Source: an uncultured Clostridia bacterium (GTDB taxonomy: Bacteria > Bacillota > Clostridia > UBA1381). Taken from it: a stretch of DNA of 40,795 nt. Below the pieces are notes generated by a model. The model did no database searches. It had not been told where the DNA came from and saw only the letters and a list, made by a program, of their open reading frames with translations. Where the stretch lies: NCBI GenBank assembly GCA_934486735.1, contig CAKSQL010000028.1, forward strand, positions 1 to 40,795, read 5' to 3'. Position numbers and translations under genes: made by a program. Of this stretch, positions 1-7,833 are shown in pieces; the stretch's first letter is position 1, and the number at the start of each line of letters is the position of its first letter.

Positions 1-73
1 GACCCGGATGGGGCTCGAACCCACGACCTCTAGCGTGACAGGCTAGCGTTCTAACCAACTGAACTACCGGGCC
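1..73 (-). tRNA. tRNA-Asp (GTC)
   Basis: Read on the minus strand the segment folds as a cloverleaf. The 7-bp acceptor stem is GGCCCGG/CCGGGTC with one G-U pair, the D-arm contains AGTTCAG, and the T-arm contains GGTTCGAGCC. The 7-base anticodon loop is CTGTCAC, placing anticodon GTC at 37-39, which reads Asp codons. The discriminator base and any CCA lie just beyond the left edge, so the gene is cut at its 3' end. It follows tRNA-Val by about 60 bp and is probably co-transcribed with it from the promoter at 235-263. Confidence 0.96.
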
Positions 74-108
74 ATATCTTTTTAGCAAACCATGCCAACA
101 ATACAGAC

Positions 109-130
109 ACATCTTTTTTTAAAAAGATGT
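109..130 (-). other. Spacer hairpin between the two tRNAs
   Basis: The arms ACATCTTTTT (109-118) and AAAAAGATGT (121-130) are perfect inverted repeats with a 2-nt centre, directly 3' of the encoded CCA of tRNA-Val. There is no clear U-tract after it in the transcript. It is more likely a processing or spacer structure, or a weak terminator, than a strong stop. Confidence 0.35.
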
Positions 131-206
131 TGGTGGGAGTTACAGGGCTCGAACCTGTGACATCCTGCTTGTAAGGCAGACGCTCTCCCAGCTGAGCTAA
201 ACTCCC
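131..206 (-). tRNA. tRNA-Val (TAC)
   Basis: On the minus strand the acceptor stem GGGAGTT (200-206) pairs with AACTCCC (135-141). The discriminator is A (134) and a genomically encoded CCA occupies 131-133. The D-arm contains TAGCTCAGCTGGGAGAGC and the T-arm GGTTCGAGCC. The anticodon loop CTTACAA gives anticodon TAC at 171-173, reading Val codons. The 5' end lies about 20 nt downstream of the predicted transcription start. It is the first gene of a tRNA operon continuing into tRNA-Asp and probably beyond the window edge. Confidence 0.97.
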
Positions 207-234
207 ATACTGTCATTGCGTGACAACATAGACT

Positions 235-263
235 ATTATAGCAGAAAACTTTCAGTTTGTCAA
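235..263 (-). promoter_or_regulatory. Consensus sigma-70-type promoter of the tRNA operon
   Basis: On the minus strand there is a perfect TTGACA (-35, 258-263), a 17-bp spacer and a perfect TATAAT (-10, 235-240). The predicted start is near 228, about 20 nt upstream of tRNA-Val. A full consensus is typical of stable RNA genes. Confidence 0.9.
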
Positions 264-297
264 TACTTTTTTTAAAATTTTTTTAAGAAATTTTTTA

Positions 298-330
298 AAA
301 ACCCGAAAAACGTGATTTTTCCTCGGTTTT
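298..330 (-). terminator. Probable terminator after the PHP-domain gene
   Basis: Just after the stop codon of the PHP-domain gene the minus strand reads AAAACC-GAG-GAAAAA-loop-TTTTTC-G-GGTTTT. That is two 6-bp stem segments split by a small internal loop, followed by a long A/T-rich tract with T-runs. The shape is that of a Rho-independent terminator but the stem is AT-rich and imperfect. Confidence 0.45.
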
Positions 331-1017
331 TCAGGCCTTTTTTGCCTCCGTCACAAAGACTTTTACCTCGAAATTTTTAATTTTTTCAATAAAATTTTTT
401 TCATTTTCAATCGGAGTGTCGGTTTCAACCCCTGCCAAATGCACCTGTTTTTTTCCGATATGGTTATCAGTTCCCGCCGTTTTTAAAAAGCCATATTCGT
501 CGGCATAAATTTCCGCCATCCTGTTTTCAAGTTCGGTTCGGTTCGCGTTTACAACCTCAATCCCGTCAACGCAATCCGGAAAAAGCCGTATATGGTCAAT
601 ATAATCCGCCTGTCTGAAAGGATGCGCCTGCACAACCAATGCGCCATTGGCTCTCAAAAAGGGCAGCTGAACGCTTTTTTTCATATTCATAATCTGCGGA
701 TTTTTCAAAAACCACTCTTTATCAAGTCCGTACACCAAAAAATCGGTGCCTTTATACGACATTTCTATACCAGCAAAAACCTTTAAACCGGTTTTTCTGC
801 CTATTTTAACCCCCTCCTCATAATCGGAGAAGTAAAACTCAATTTTCTCCGCGTACGGGGCAGAATTTTTGATATTTATATTACCGTCAAGAAAATGATT
901 GGTTATAAAAACGCCGTCATAGCCTTGTTCCTTATAAAATTCCAGGCTTTCTCTTACCGACGCTTTGCCGCACTTGCTGACCGGTGATGTGTGAAGATGC
1001 GTTTCGTATCTGTACAT
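331..1017 (-). CDS. PHP-domain metal-dependent phosphoesterase
   Basis: The predicted 228-residue cytoplasmic protein belongs to the PHP superfamily, whose members use a cluster of His/Asp/Glu residues to bind metals and hydrolyse phosphoesters. The family signature is visible: N-terminal HLHTSP, a GIEM segment with the ligand Glu, QAHPFR in the middle and AGTDNH near the C-terminus. The reading frame is open to a TTG at 1053. The ATG at 1015-1017 is preferred because AAAGGA lies 10 nt upstream and because PHP proteins start just before the HxH motif. The nearest gene upstream encodes an unrelated surface protein and a hairpin cluster separates them. The substrate is unknown; histidinol-phosphate or nucleotide phosphates are family options only. 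Confidence 0.85.
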   Translation of the reverse strand: MYRYETHLHTSPVSKCGKASVRESLEFYKEQGYDGVFITNHFLDGNINIKNSAPYAEKIEFYFSDYEEGVKIGRKTGLKVFAGIEMSYKGTDFLVYGLDKEWFLKNPQIMNMKKSVQLPFLRANGALVVQAHPFRQADYIDHIRLFPDCVDGIEVVNANRTELENRMAEIYADEYGFLKTAGTDNHIGKKQVHLAGVETDTPIENEKNFIEKIKNFEVKVFVTEAKKA

Positions 1018-1045
1018 TTTTTTATTTTCCTTTCTTTCATCTATG

Positions 1046-1098
1046 CAAAACAACTCAGTTTATGCAAACTGAGTTGTTTTGCAAACTGAGTTGTTTTG
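1046..1098. repeat. One inverted and two direct 16-bp arms (competing hairpins / terminator)
   Basis: CAAAACAACTCAGTTT (1046-1061) is followed after ATGC by its exact reverse complement AAACTGAGTTGTTTTG (1066-1081), and the same 16-mer recurs at 1083-1098. Arm 1 can pair with either copy. The block lies between the stop of the surface-protein gene at 1110 and the start of the PHP gene, so it probably terminates the former. It also reaches into the 5' leader of the latter. Confidence 0.75.
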
Positions 1099-1109
1099 AC
1101 ATTAAATGC

Positions 1110-3233
1110 TTACTTGCTCAATGCCGCCGCATATACTCCGAACATGCAGTCTCCCCACTGATTATAACCATCATCATTCGGCGTTTTGTTTGCCGCCCTG
1201 TTTATATCCCTGTCATATGTCATATTAAGAGGAATCATATAAACATTCTCATAATCGGCAAAGGCATCCTCCAGCGCCATTGCATATTCAAAGTTCTTCT
1301 TAAGCCAAATATCACTGTATGCAGCAAGGCACGCCGGCTGCACCACAAATATGCGCATATCGGGTGCGTCTTTTTGAATTGAGTCGACCATAGTTTTTAT
1401 ATTTGCAACATTTTCATCGGTCGTTTTGGAAGTGTAATTCTGGAAGAAAAGCTGAACTCCCGTCGGCGAAAGACCGGTATGCTGCTTATAATAATTCCAG
1501 TCAAAGGTCTCGGTCTCGGGATTGAAGAACGGATTTTCCTTATCCAAGCCGTTCTGATCCGCCGTATAGGTAAACGCATTCAGATAGTACTCGGTATTCG
1601 CGCCGGTTCTGCCCTCGTGCGTTGACGAGCGCGTTCCGACAAAGCTGATTCTCTCGGAATATCTTCCGATTCGCGTTCTCCACTCTTTTCTGGTTGTATA
1701 CGGATCGCCCACGCATGTCAGAACCATTTTCCCCGGGATATTCTTTGTGGAGACTATATTAACCGTCGATTTCGCGGTATAAAGGTCTCTGCCGTCTTTT
1801 GATATTGTGACCGATATCGGATACTTCCCGACGTTTTCCTCGGTGCCTGTGATGGTAAATTTGCCATTTGACGCGGTTCCCACCTCGCAGTCCCATTTTA
1901 TATCACAATCGAGATACTCGGGAGCGACGCCGTAATTATACAAATTAATGCTGGTAAAGCTTGCAACATCTATCTCTTTCGGAAGATACGCAATCCTGTT
2001 TTCCGTCTCGGTTAATGTGACATTCTCCGGCAGTTCCTCTGCCGTCAGTGCATCATATGAAGATGACGGGGACAAAACGCTGACCGTTATCGGCTTTTTT
2101 GTTCCCTTGAATATATTCTCGGCTTTGGAAACCTGTGCCGAATTAATTTTTATATCCCCCGACAGGTTTTCGCAATTTACAAACGCATTCGAAAGTATTC
2201 TCACCTCGCGCCCCATTTCCGGAATCGATTCAATGCGTTTGCAGCCGTAAAACGCGCTTGATGCCGATGTCACTCTTGAAAAATCGCCGTCGATATGACT
2301 GAGTTTTTCGCAGCCGTAAAAGCACGCTGCAATCCCGGCAGTTGCAGGAACATTATACACGCCTTTTAAATTTTTGCAGCCCGAGAACATATAATTAAGC
2401 CCGCCAAGCACCACACCGTTTTCAAAGCTGACATATTCTATATTGGTATTACCGGCAAAAAGTTCCGTCTTTACATCTCCGCTTGTGCCTATCATATAAA
2501 CGCTCTTGCCGGCTATTTTTGCCGGAATAAGCACGTTTTTTTCCTCTCCCTCGTACTTTACAAGCTTAACGTAGTCCTTTTCTGCCATAGCGTCAAAATC
2601 GAGCGTATAGCCGTATTTTTGGGCTTCTTCTATGGTCCAGTCCGAAGTCTTTGACAAATCATACGTCGATTTTTCCGACGCAGGCTCATCATCCTCAACG
2701 CTTAAATATATGCTGTTGGTCGCTCCGTCCCATTCCACTTCCGCTCCGGTAGTCTCGGCAACAGCGCGCAGCGGCAGATAGGTTGTCCCGTCATATATAA
2801 ACGGCTCGATAACCTTTCCGTCGGCACTCTTTAAAGTCAGCTCGCTGCCATCGAGCAACACTTTGATATCGCGGTAGTTTATTTCAAGCTCTTTTTCGCC
2901 GATATACGCGTTATATGTCTCGGCGGTTTTCTCCTTTGCGTCCGCTCCGCTGTCCAGAGTTATAACATTTTTTTCTCCGTCCCAGCCGACATTCATATTC
3001 AGAGTCTCGGCAACGGCACGCAGCGGCAGATAGGTTGTCCCGTCGCATATAAACGGTTCAACTATATTCCCCGATGCGTCCTTTAAAGTTGTTTTTTCAT
3101 TGTCTATATATATTTTTATATCCTTATATGCCGCCTTTATCACAGCACTGCCGCTTTGTGCAAGAACCGCACTCGGCATCAGCACCGCGCAGCACAGCGC
3201 TGCCGCAGCTGCTTTTGAAAGCTTTTTATTCAT
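1110..3233 (-). CDS. Exported surface protein: stalk domains, BspA-type LRR and degenerate SGNH domain
   Basis: About 707 residues. A signal peptide (MNKKLSKAAAAAL... ending near VLAQ) is followed by two copper-amine-oxidase-N-type stalk domains, each with the repeated TTYLPLRAVAET motif. Next come BspA-like leucine-rich repeats (FSGCKNL, FYGCEKL, FYGCKRI, FVNCENL), an Ig-like segment and a C-terminal SGNH-hydrolase fold of about 210 residues. In that last domain the Ser block reads VGDPYT, the G-x-N-D block reads FQNYT and the D-x-x-H block reads NKTPNDDGYNQ, so all catalytic blocks are altered. A binding or structural role is inferred rather than esterase activity. The frame opens at 3263 as ATGA overlapping the previous stop. 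The ATG at 3231-3233 starts the signal peptide and has AAAGGA 12 nt upstream. Confidence 0.8.
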   Translation of the reverse strand: MNKKLSKAAAAALCCAVLMPSAVLAQSGSAVIKAAYKDIKIYIDNEKTTLKDASGNIVEPFICDGTTYLPLRAVAETLNMNVGWDGEKNVITLDSGADAKEKTAETYNAYIGEKELEINYRDIKVLLDGSELTLKSADGKVIEPFIYDGTTYLPLRAVAETTGAEVEWDGATNSIYLSVEDDEPASEKSTYDLSKTSDWTIEEAQKYGYTLDFDAMAEKDYVKLVKYEGEEKNVLIPAKIAGKSVYMIGTSGDVKTELFAGNTNIEYVSFENGVVLGGLNYMFSGCKNLKGVYNVPATAGIAACFYGCEKLSHIDGDFSRVTSASSAFYGCKRIESIPEMGREVRILSNAFVNCENLSGDIKINSAQVSKAENIFKGTKKPITVSVLSPSSSYDALTAEELPENVTLTETENRIAYLPKEIDVASFTSINLYNYGVAPEYLDCDIKWDCEVGTASNGKFTITGTEENVGKYPISVTISKDGRDLYTAKSTVNIVSTKNIPGKMVLTCVGDPYTTRKEWRTRIGRYSERISFVGTRSSTHEGRTGANTEYYLNAFTYTADQNGLDKENPFFNPETETFDWNYYKQHTGLSPTGVQLFFQNYTSKTTDENVANIKTMVDSIQKDAPDMRIFVVQPACLAAYSDIWLKKNFEYAMALEDAFADYENVYMIPLNMTYDRDINRAANKTPNDDGYNQWGDCMFGVYAAALSK

Positions 3234-3259
3234 TTGTTCACTCATTCCTTTCCAAAATA

Positions 3260-3571
3260 TCATTTCTTTTTCTTCGGGAGCGGGATTACCCGTTTTGCGA
3301 TTTCAAGTATCTTTTCGGTCAGTTCCGAATCCTCTGTATCAAGGATATAGTGCTCCTTGGCGCCGTCGTACGGGAATCCGCAGTCCGCATTGTGCATAAG
3401 CTCCGCAAGCTCGGGAAGCTTTTTTACAAAAGCCATATTGTCGCAGACCAAAATCACCGGCTTGTCATCGATATATATCATATATTCTCCGAACATCTTT
3501 TTATACCGAATATTTTTTTCGCTGCCGATTTGTCCGCAGACATATTCTATATATTCCTGCGTTGTTGCCAT
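3260..3571 (-). CDS. TfoX N-terminal-domain protein
   Basis: A small cytoplasmic protein of about 103 residues matching the stand-alone TfoX N-terminal domain. It starts MATTQEYIEYVCGQIG, then has the typical YKKMFGEYMIYIDDKP segment and the FPYDGAKEHYIL tail, ending in a lysine run. TfoX itself regulates competence in Proteobacteria. Single-domain versions are widespread in Firmicutes and their function is not established. The start at 3569-3571 is chosen because AGGAG lies 8 nt upstream; an upstream frame-open Met at 3601 lies inside a hairpin. Its stop codon overlaps the first possible Met of the next gene. Confidence 0.8.
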   Translation of the reverse strand: MATTQEYIEYVCGQIGSEKNIRYKKMFGEYMIYIDDKPVILVCDNMAFVKKLPELAELMHNADCGFPYDGAKEHYILDTEDSELTEKILEIAKRVIPLPKKKK

Positions 3572-3588
3572 GTTCTCATCTCCTGCAA

Positions 3589-3619
3589 GGGCTTGACACA
3601 TTTATCGTATGTCAAGCCC
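3589..3619 (-). other. Hairpin between metK and the TfoX-like gene
   Basis: GGGCTTGACA (3589-3598) and TGTCAAGCCC (3610-3619) form a perfect 10-bp stem with an 11-nt loop. The downstream side on the minus strand is not followed by a T-run but by the ribosome binding site of the next gene. It may be an attenuating or mRNA-stabilising structure rather than a full terminator. Confidence 0.5.
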
Positions 3620-3630
3620 CGAACCGATAT

Positions 3631-4821
3631 CTATTTAATTTCCGAAACCGCCTTTAAAAGTTCCTCGGTTCTGTTCACCTTTTCCCAGGGAACATCCAGA
3701 TCCTCGCGGCCCATATGTCCGTATGCCGAAAGCTGCTTATATATCGGACGTCTCAAATCCAGCGTGTTGATAATCGCATGCGGTCTTAAATCAAAGACCT
3801 TTTCAACCGCCTTTGAAAGCACTTCGTCCGACACCTTGCCCGTTCCGAATGTGTCGCTCATAATCGACACCGGGTGAGCAACGCCGATAGCGTACGCAAG
3901 CTGAATCTCGCACTTTTCGGCAAGTCCTGCGGCTACGATATTCTTAGCCACCCAGCGTGCGGCATATGCCGCCGAGCGGTCCACCTTTGTCGGGTCTTTT
4001 CCCGAGAAAGCGCCGCCGCCGTGTCTTGCCCAGCCGCCGTAGGTATCAACAATTATTTTTCTGCCGGTGAGTCCGCTGTCGCCCTGAGGTCCGCCGATTA
4101 CGAATCTGCCGGTCGGATTTACAAAATATTTTGTATTCTCATTGACCAGTTCTTCCGGAATAACCGGCTTTACAACATACTCGATCAAATCCTTTTTAAT
4201 CTGTTCAAGTTCGACATCGGGCGAATGCTGAGACGAAATAACTATAGTATCGACCGCAGCCGGCTTTCCGTCTATGTACTCCACCGTAACCTGTGTTTTT
4301 CCATCCGGACGCAGGTATGGCAAAGTCCCGTTTTTTCTCACCTCTGTCAGCTTTTTTGCCAAACGGTGTGCAAGCGATATCGGCATCGGCATAAGCTCGG
4401 GCGTATCGGTGCACGCATAGCCGAACATCATGCCCTGATCTCCCGCTCCGATTGAGTTTTCGCTGTCGGCGTCGCCGGCTTTTGCCTCATAGCCCTCATC
4501 GACGCCCATGGCAATGTCACCCGATTGTTCATCTATCGATGTCACCACCGCGCAGGTGTTCCCGTCAAAGCCGTATTTTGCTCTGTCATATCCGATTTCG
4601 AGCACAACATCTCTTGCAACCTTTGGAAAATCCACATAGCATGAGGTTGTTATCTCTCCCATTATCGAGATAATTCCCGTTGTACACGTTGTTTCGCAGG
4701 CAACTCTCGCCTGCGGATCTTTTTTTAATATTTCATCCAGAACAGCGTCAGAAATCCTGTCGCAGATTTTGTCCGGATGTCCCTCGGTAACCGATTCCGA
4801 GGTGAAAAGCATTTTTGTCAT
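3631..4821 (-). CDS. metK: S-adenosylmethionine synthetase
   Basis: The 396-residue cytoplasmic enzyme makes S-adenosylmethionine from ATP and methionine. All family signatures are present in order: GHPDKICDRISDA near the N-terminus, GAGDQGMMFGYA in the middle, GGPQGDSGLTGRKI, and GGGAFSGKDPTKVDRSAAY carrying the conserved loop. Length matches the family (about 395). The start at 4819-4821 gives the canonical MTKMLFTSESVTEG N-terminus with AAAGGA 12 nt upstream; the extra 14 residues of the longer frame are non-homologous. It lies 79 bp downstream of lexA but has its own TAGACA-17-TATAAT promoter. No SAM riboswitch is seen in the short leader. Confidence 0.98.
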   Translation of the reverse strand: MTKMLFTSESVTEGHPDKICDRISDAVLDEILKKDPQARVACETTCTTGIISIMGEITTSCYVDFPKVARDVVLEIGYDRAKYGFDGNTCAVVTSIDEQSGDIAMGVDEGYEAKAGDADSENSIGAGDQGMMFGYACTDTPELMPMPISLAHRLAKKLTEVRKNGTLPYLRPDGKTQVTVEYIDGKPAAVDTIVISSQHSPDVELEQIKKDLIEYVVKPVIPEELVNENTKYFVNPTGRFVIGGPQGDSGLTGRKIIVDTYGGWARHGGGAFSGKDPTKVDRSAAYAARWVAKNIVAAGLAEKCEIQLAYAIGVAHPVSIMSDTFGTGKVSDEVLSKAVEKVFDLRPHAIINTLDLRRPIYKQLSAYGHMGREDLDVPWEKVNRTEELLKAVSEIK

Positions 4822-4874
4822 TTGAATTTCAAATCCTTTCGTAAATTGAGGACGCTTTTCCAAGCGCTATATAT

Positions 4875-4903
4875 ATTATATCAGCAAATTACCGATATGT
4901 CTA
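4875..4903 (-). promoter_or_regulatory. Promoter of metK
   Basis: On the minus strand TAGACA (-35, 4898-4903), a 17-bp spacer and TATAAT (-10, 4875-4880). The -35 box overlaps the lexA stop codon. The short leader that follows contains a small CGCTT-GGAA-AAGCG hairpin before the ribosome binding site. Confidence 0.7.
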
Positions 4904-5533
4904 CAGTTTTCTGAAAACTCCCACAACTTTACCGAGAATTTCGACTTCTTTTACAACAATCGGCTCCATAGTATCATTTTCCGGCTGCAATCTGTAGTGT
5001 CCGTCCTCTTTATAGAAAGTCTTTACCGTTGCGTTTTCGTGATCGACCAATGCAACCACAATCTCGCCGTTGTGCGCTGTCGGAGTTTTTTCCACTATGA
5101 TAAAGTCTCCGTCAAGAATCGCGGCATTGATCATAGATTCTCCCTGAACCCTCAGCATAAACAAATCCTTGTTTCTTGCAAAGCTCATCGGCAGAGGAAA
5201 AGTCTCGGATATGTCCTCTATTGCGGTAATCGGCTGACCTGCCGTCACCTTGCCGTAGACCGGAACCGTCAGATATTTGTCGTCATTATACTCGATTTTG
5301 GACGGCAGATCCGCGTTTTTATAATTCACAACCTTGATTGAACGGTTTTTCGAATCCTCCTTTATAAGATATCCGTGCTTCTGAAGCTTTTTGAGACGTG
5401 CATGAATCGTTGCGGTTGACGAAAGTCCAACCGCGTCGCATATTTCCCTTACCGTCGGGGGATATCCCCTCTCGTTTTGCTGACTCAATATAAAGTCCAT
5501 TATTTCATAATCTTTGGGTGACAACGCAGCCAT
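4901..5533 (-). CDS. lexA: LexA, SOS-response repressor
   Basis: The 210-residue repressor of DNA-damage genes is inactivated by RecA-stimulated self-cleavage. The N-terminal winged-helix DNA-binding domain shows YPPTVREICDAVGLSSTATIHARL. The C-terminal S24 peptidase domain has the Ala-Gly cleavage site in KVTAGQP, the catalytic Ser in GESMINAAI and the catalytic Lys in ATVKTFYK. Length is normal. Two in-frame ATGs exist. The one at 5533 is preferred because AAAGGA then lies 11 nt upstream, whereas the one at 5545 abuts the Shine-Dalgarno sequence. It is transcribed divergently from the truncated glycyl radical enzyme gene, with a LexA-like box on its own promoter suggesting autoregulation. 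Confidence 0.97.
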   Translation of the reverse strand: MAALSPKDYEIMDFILSQQNERGYPPTVREICDAVGLSSTATIHARLKKLQKHGYLIKEDSKNRSIKVVNYKNADLPSKIEYNDDKYLTVPVYGKVTAGQPITAIEDISETFPLPMSFARNKDLFMLRVQGESMINAAILDGDFIIVEKTPTAHNGEIVVALVDHENATVKTFYKEDGHYRLQPENDTMEPIVVKEVEILGKVVGVFRKL

Positions 5534-5629
5534 GTGACCACTCATCCTTTCTTTGTTTGATTTTTAACATATGCTCTGTATATCGCTCTTAATTTACGTG
5601 TTTTGCCAAGCTATGCCTTTTTTAATTCT

Positions 5630-5658
5630 ATTATATCATACTTTTTTCAAAAAATCAA
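5630..5658 (-). promoter_or_regulatory. Promoter of lexA
   Basis: Minus strand TTGATT (-35, 5653-5658), 17-bp spacer, perfect TATAAT (-10, 5630-5635). It gives a leader of roughly 90 nt before the ATG at 5533. Confidence 0.8.
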
Positions 5659-5668
5659 ACATTTGTTT
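5657..5668. promoter_or_regulatory. Candidate LexA operator (SOS box)
   Basis: AAAC-ATTT-GTTT has dyad half-sites with a 4-bp centre, the spacing of the Firmicute SOS box GAAC-N4-GTTC, with both outer bases changed (G to A and C to T). It overlaps the lexA -35 box, the position expected for autorepression. The match is degenerate and A/T-rich, so chance is possible. Confidence 0.45.
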
Positions 5669-5670
5669 AT

Positions 5671-5700
5671 ATTTTTTTGAATTTTTTTGAATTTTTTTGA
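5671..5700. repeat. Three tandem copies of ATTTTTTTGA
   Basis: Three exact 10-bp units abut one another. The last unit ends with a TGA that is in frame with, and immediately precedes, the first codon of the glycyl radical enzyme remnant. The repeat therefore marks the truncation junction and may reflect slippage or an illegitimate-recombination scar. Confidence 0.9.
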
Positions 5701-7644
5701 ATCGGAGTATCCGAGATTGTATCAAAAGCGCCGATACGAATTTGCGACGGTGAACTGATAAGCGGCGCGGCAACGCTGAGCGACGCAAAAAATCACGCAT
5801 TTCCGGCTATGCACAACGACATAGCACGCGACTACAACACCGGAGTAAGCCATTTTACAGCAGATTTTTTTGAAGTTCTCGAAATCGGCATGGACGGGAT
5901 ACGCAAAAAAGCGGAAAAAAGCCTTGCCGGGCACACCGACCCGAAAAAGATAGATTTTATCAAAAGCTGTCTGCATTGCATAGATTGCATGGACATCTGG
6001 CGCAAAAGGTATATCGCGGAGCTTTCAAAGCGTGACGGCTTTGAAAGAGTCATCGCCAATCTTGAACAAGTTCCGTTCAAGCCTGCAAGAAACTTTTACG
6101 AAGCGGTACAGAGTATTTGGTTTTGTTTTGCATTTATGCGTCTTACAGGGGCATGGCCGGGCATCGGCAGAATAGATGTCCTGCTCGGCAAATATCTTGA
6201 AAACGACCTAAACGCAGGCAGGCTCACAACAGACGAAGCAAGAGAAATCCTCGCTCACTTCTTTATCAAGGGCTGCGAATGGGTTGACGGCAAGCCCACT
6301 GTAAGCGGTGATGCGCAGCACTATCAGAATATTGTTCTGTCGGGAACCGACAAAAACGGTAAAGACGTAACAAACGATGTGACAATGCTTGTTCTTGAAA
6401 TAATCGAAGAAACAGGTATCAGCGACTTTCCGACAACGGTCAGAATCAATAAAAATACCGATGAGAAATTTCTCCGCCGCGTATCGGAAGTTATTCGTTT
6501 CGGCGGCGGCATTGTCGCGGTATATAACGAGGATTTGATACTCGAATCGCTCGAAGAAATGGGATATCCCAAGAGTGAGGCGGCAAAATTTGCAAATGAC
6601 GGCTGCTGGGAAGTTCAGATCCCGGGGAAAACCAATTTCAGCTATATTTCGTTTGATTCATTGAAACTGCTTCAAGATATAACTCTGAACGGTTATGACA
6701 GCACATTGTCATTCGGCAGCTTTGAAGAACTGCTGCACGCCTATCAGTCGGACTTGAAAGAGCAGGTAAAGGCAATTTTTAAAAGTTCGGTTCTTGATAT
6801 GTTTAAAGACGGTACATTCGAATTTAAGTCTGCCGAGCCATGCAGCGTTGTTTCACTGTTCGAGCACCCATGCATAGAAAAAGGTCTGTCGTACCGTGAG
6901 GGCGGAACGGAGTATATCGTCAGGTCTCCGCACATAGGCGGACTTCCCGATGTTGTGAACAGTCTGTATGCAATAAAAAAGGCTGTATTCGATGACAAGC
7001 TGATATCATTCGGCAAATTCATGGAAGTGTTAAAAAATAACTGGGAAAACGAAGAATCTCTGCGGCGGCACATTTTAAACAGCTACTCATATTTCGGCAA
7101 CGACAATGACGAGGCGGACGAGATTGCGGTACGGATATTGAATGATTTTGCCGATGCATGTATGGAGTATGACAAGAAAACTCCTGTCAGATTTGTAAGC
7201 GGCGTCAGCACCTTCGGCAGGCAGATAGACTGGGCACCGTCGCGTCCGGCAACGCCTTTCGGAAGAAAAAAGGGCGAAGTATTGTCCGGAAATCTGTCCC
7301 CCACTCCCGGGACAGAACACAACGGAGCTGCTGCGGTTATCAAGTCCTATTGCAAGGCTGATTTGAAAAAGCAGCACACCGGTGCGGCTCTTGACATAGG
7401 ATTTGTACCGTCAAATATGGACGGTGAAAATGCAATCCGGGCAATAAGCGGACTTATCCGCGGTTTTGTGAGTCTCGGAGGATTTTTTATGCAGATAGAC
7501 ACCATGAATGCCGAAACGCTGATTGAAGCGCAAAAGCACCCCGAGAATTATCAAACGCTCTCGGTTCGTGTTTCGGGCTGGAGCGCAAGATTCGTCACAA
7601 TGAATAAGGAATGGCAGGACATGATAATTGACAGGGCAAAATAA
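5701..7644 (+). pseudogene. 5'-truncated glycyl radical enzyme (PFL/diol-dehydratase superfamily)
   Basis: The frame encodes most of a glycyl radical enzyme. The catalytic thiyl site reads NDGCWE: the Glu two residues after Cys is typical of eliminase/dehydratase-type members, not pyruvate formate-lyase, which has Cys-Cys. The C-terminal glycyl-radical loop RVSGWSARF lies about 24 residues from the end, as usual. Homologous coding begins at 5701 (IRICDGELISG...), directly after an in-frame TGA. The first ATG is at 5809 with no Shine-Dalgarno sequence, leaving 611 residues against about 780-850 in the family. No activating enzyme and no plus-strand promoter are seen. I infer a recent 5' deletion because the remaining 647 codons are uninterrupted. 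A functional short form started at 5809 is less likely. Substrate unknown. Confidence 0.8.
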
Positions 7645-7709
7645 ATTCCGCTTATTTCTCCATCCGAAATTTCGGCAGTGCACAATTTTGAAAATATATG
7701 CGGAACAAA

Positions 7710-7757
7710 CAAAACGCGCCCGATGATGTTCTTATATACATCATCGGGCGTGTTTTG
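7710..7757. terminator. Strong bidirectional terminator hairpin
   Basis: CAAAACGCGCCCGATGATG (7710-7728) pairs with CATCATCGGGCGTGTTTTG (7739-7757) with one G-U, around a 10-nt loop, flanked by T-rich sequence on both sides. It sits between the convergent plus-strand glycyl radical enzyme remnant and the end of the minus-strand surface operon. Confidence 0.85.
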
Positions 7758-7833
7758 TTCAATTTCCGCCAAAATAACTATATGCAACATATGTGTCAGT
7801 TAAAAAATTTGCAAATTCATAAACCAAACCGCT

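Noticed and set aside
3874..4455. 193-residue plus-strand open frame
   Set aside because: Lies entirely opposite metK, whose conserved motifs leave no doubt about the coding strand.
4822..4874. SAM riboswitch upstream of metK
   Set aside because: The leader after the predicted promoter is under 50 nt and contains only a 5-bp hairpin; a SAM aptamer needs far more.
5671..5700. CRISPR or longer repeat array
   Set aside because: The units are 10 bp and directly abutting, with no spacers; no CRISPR repeats were seen anywhere in the window.
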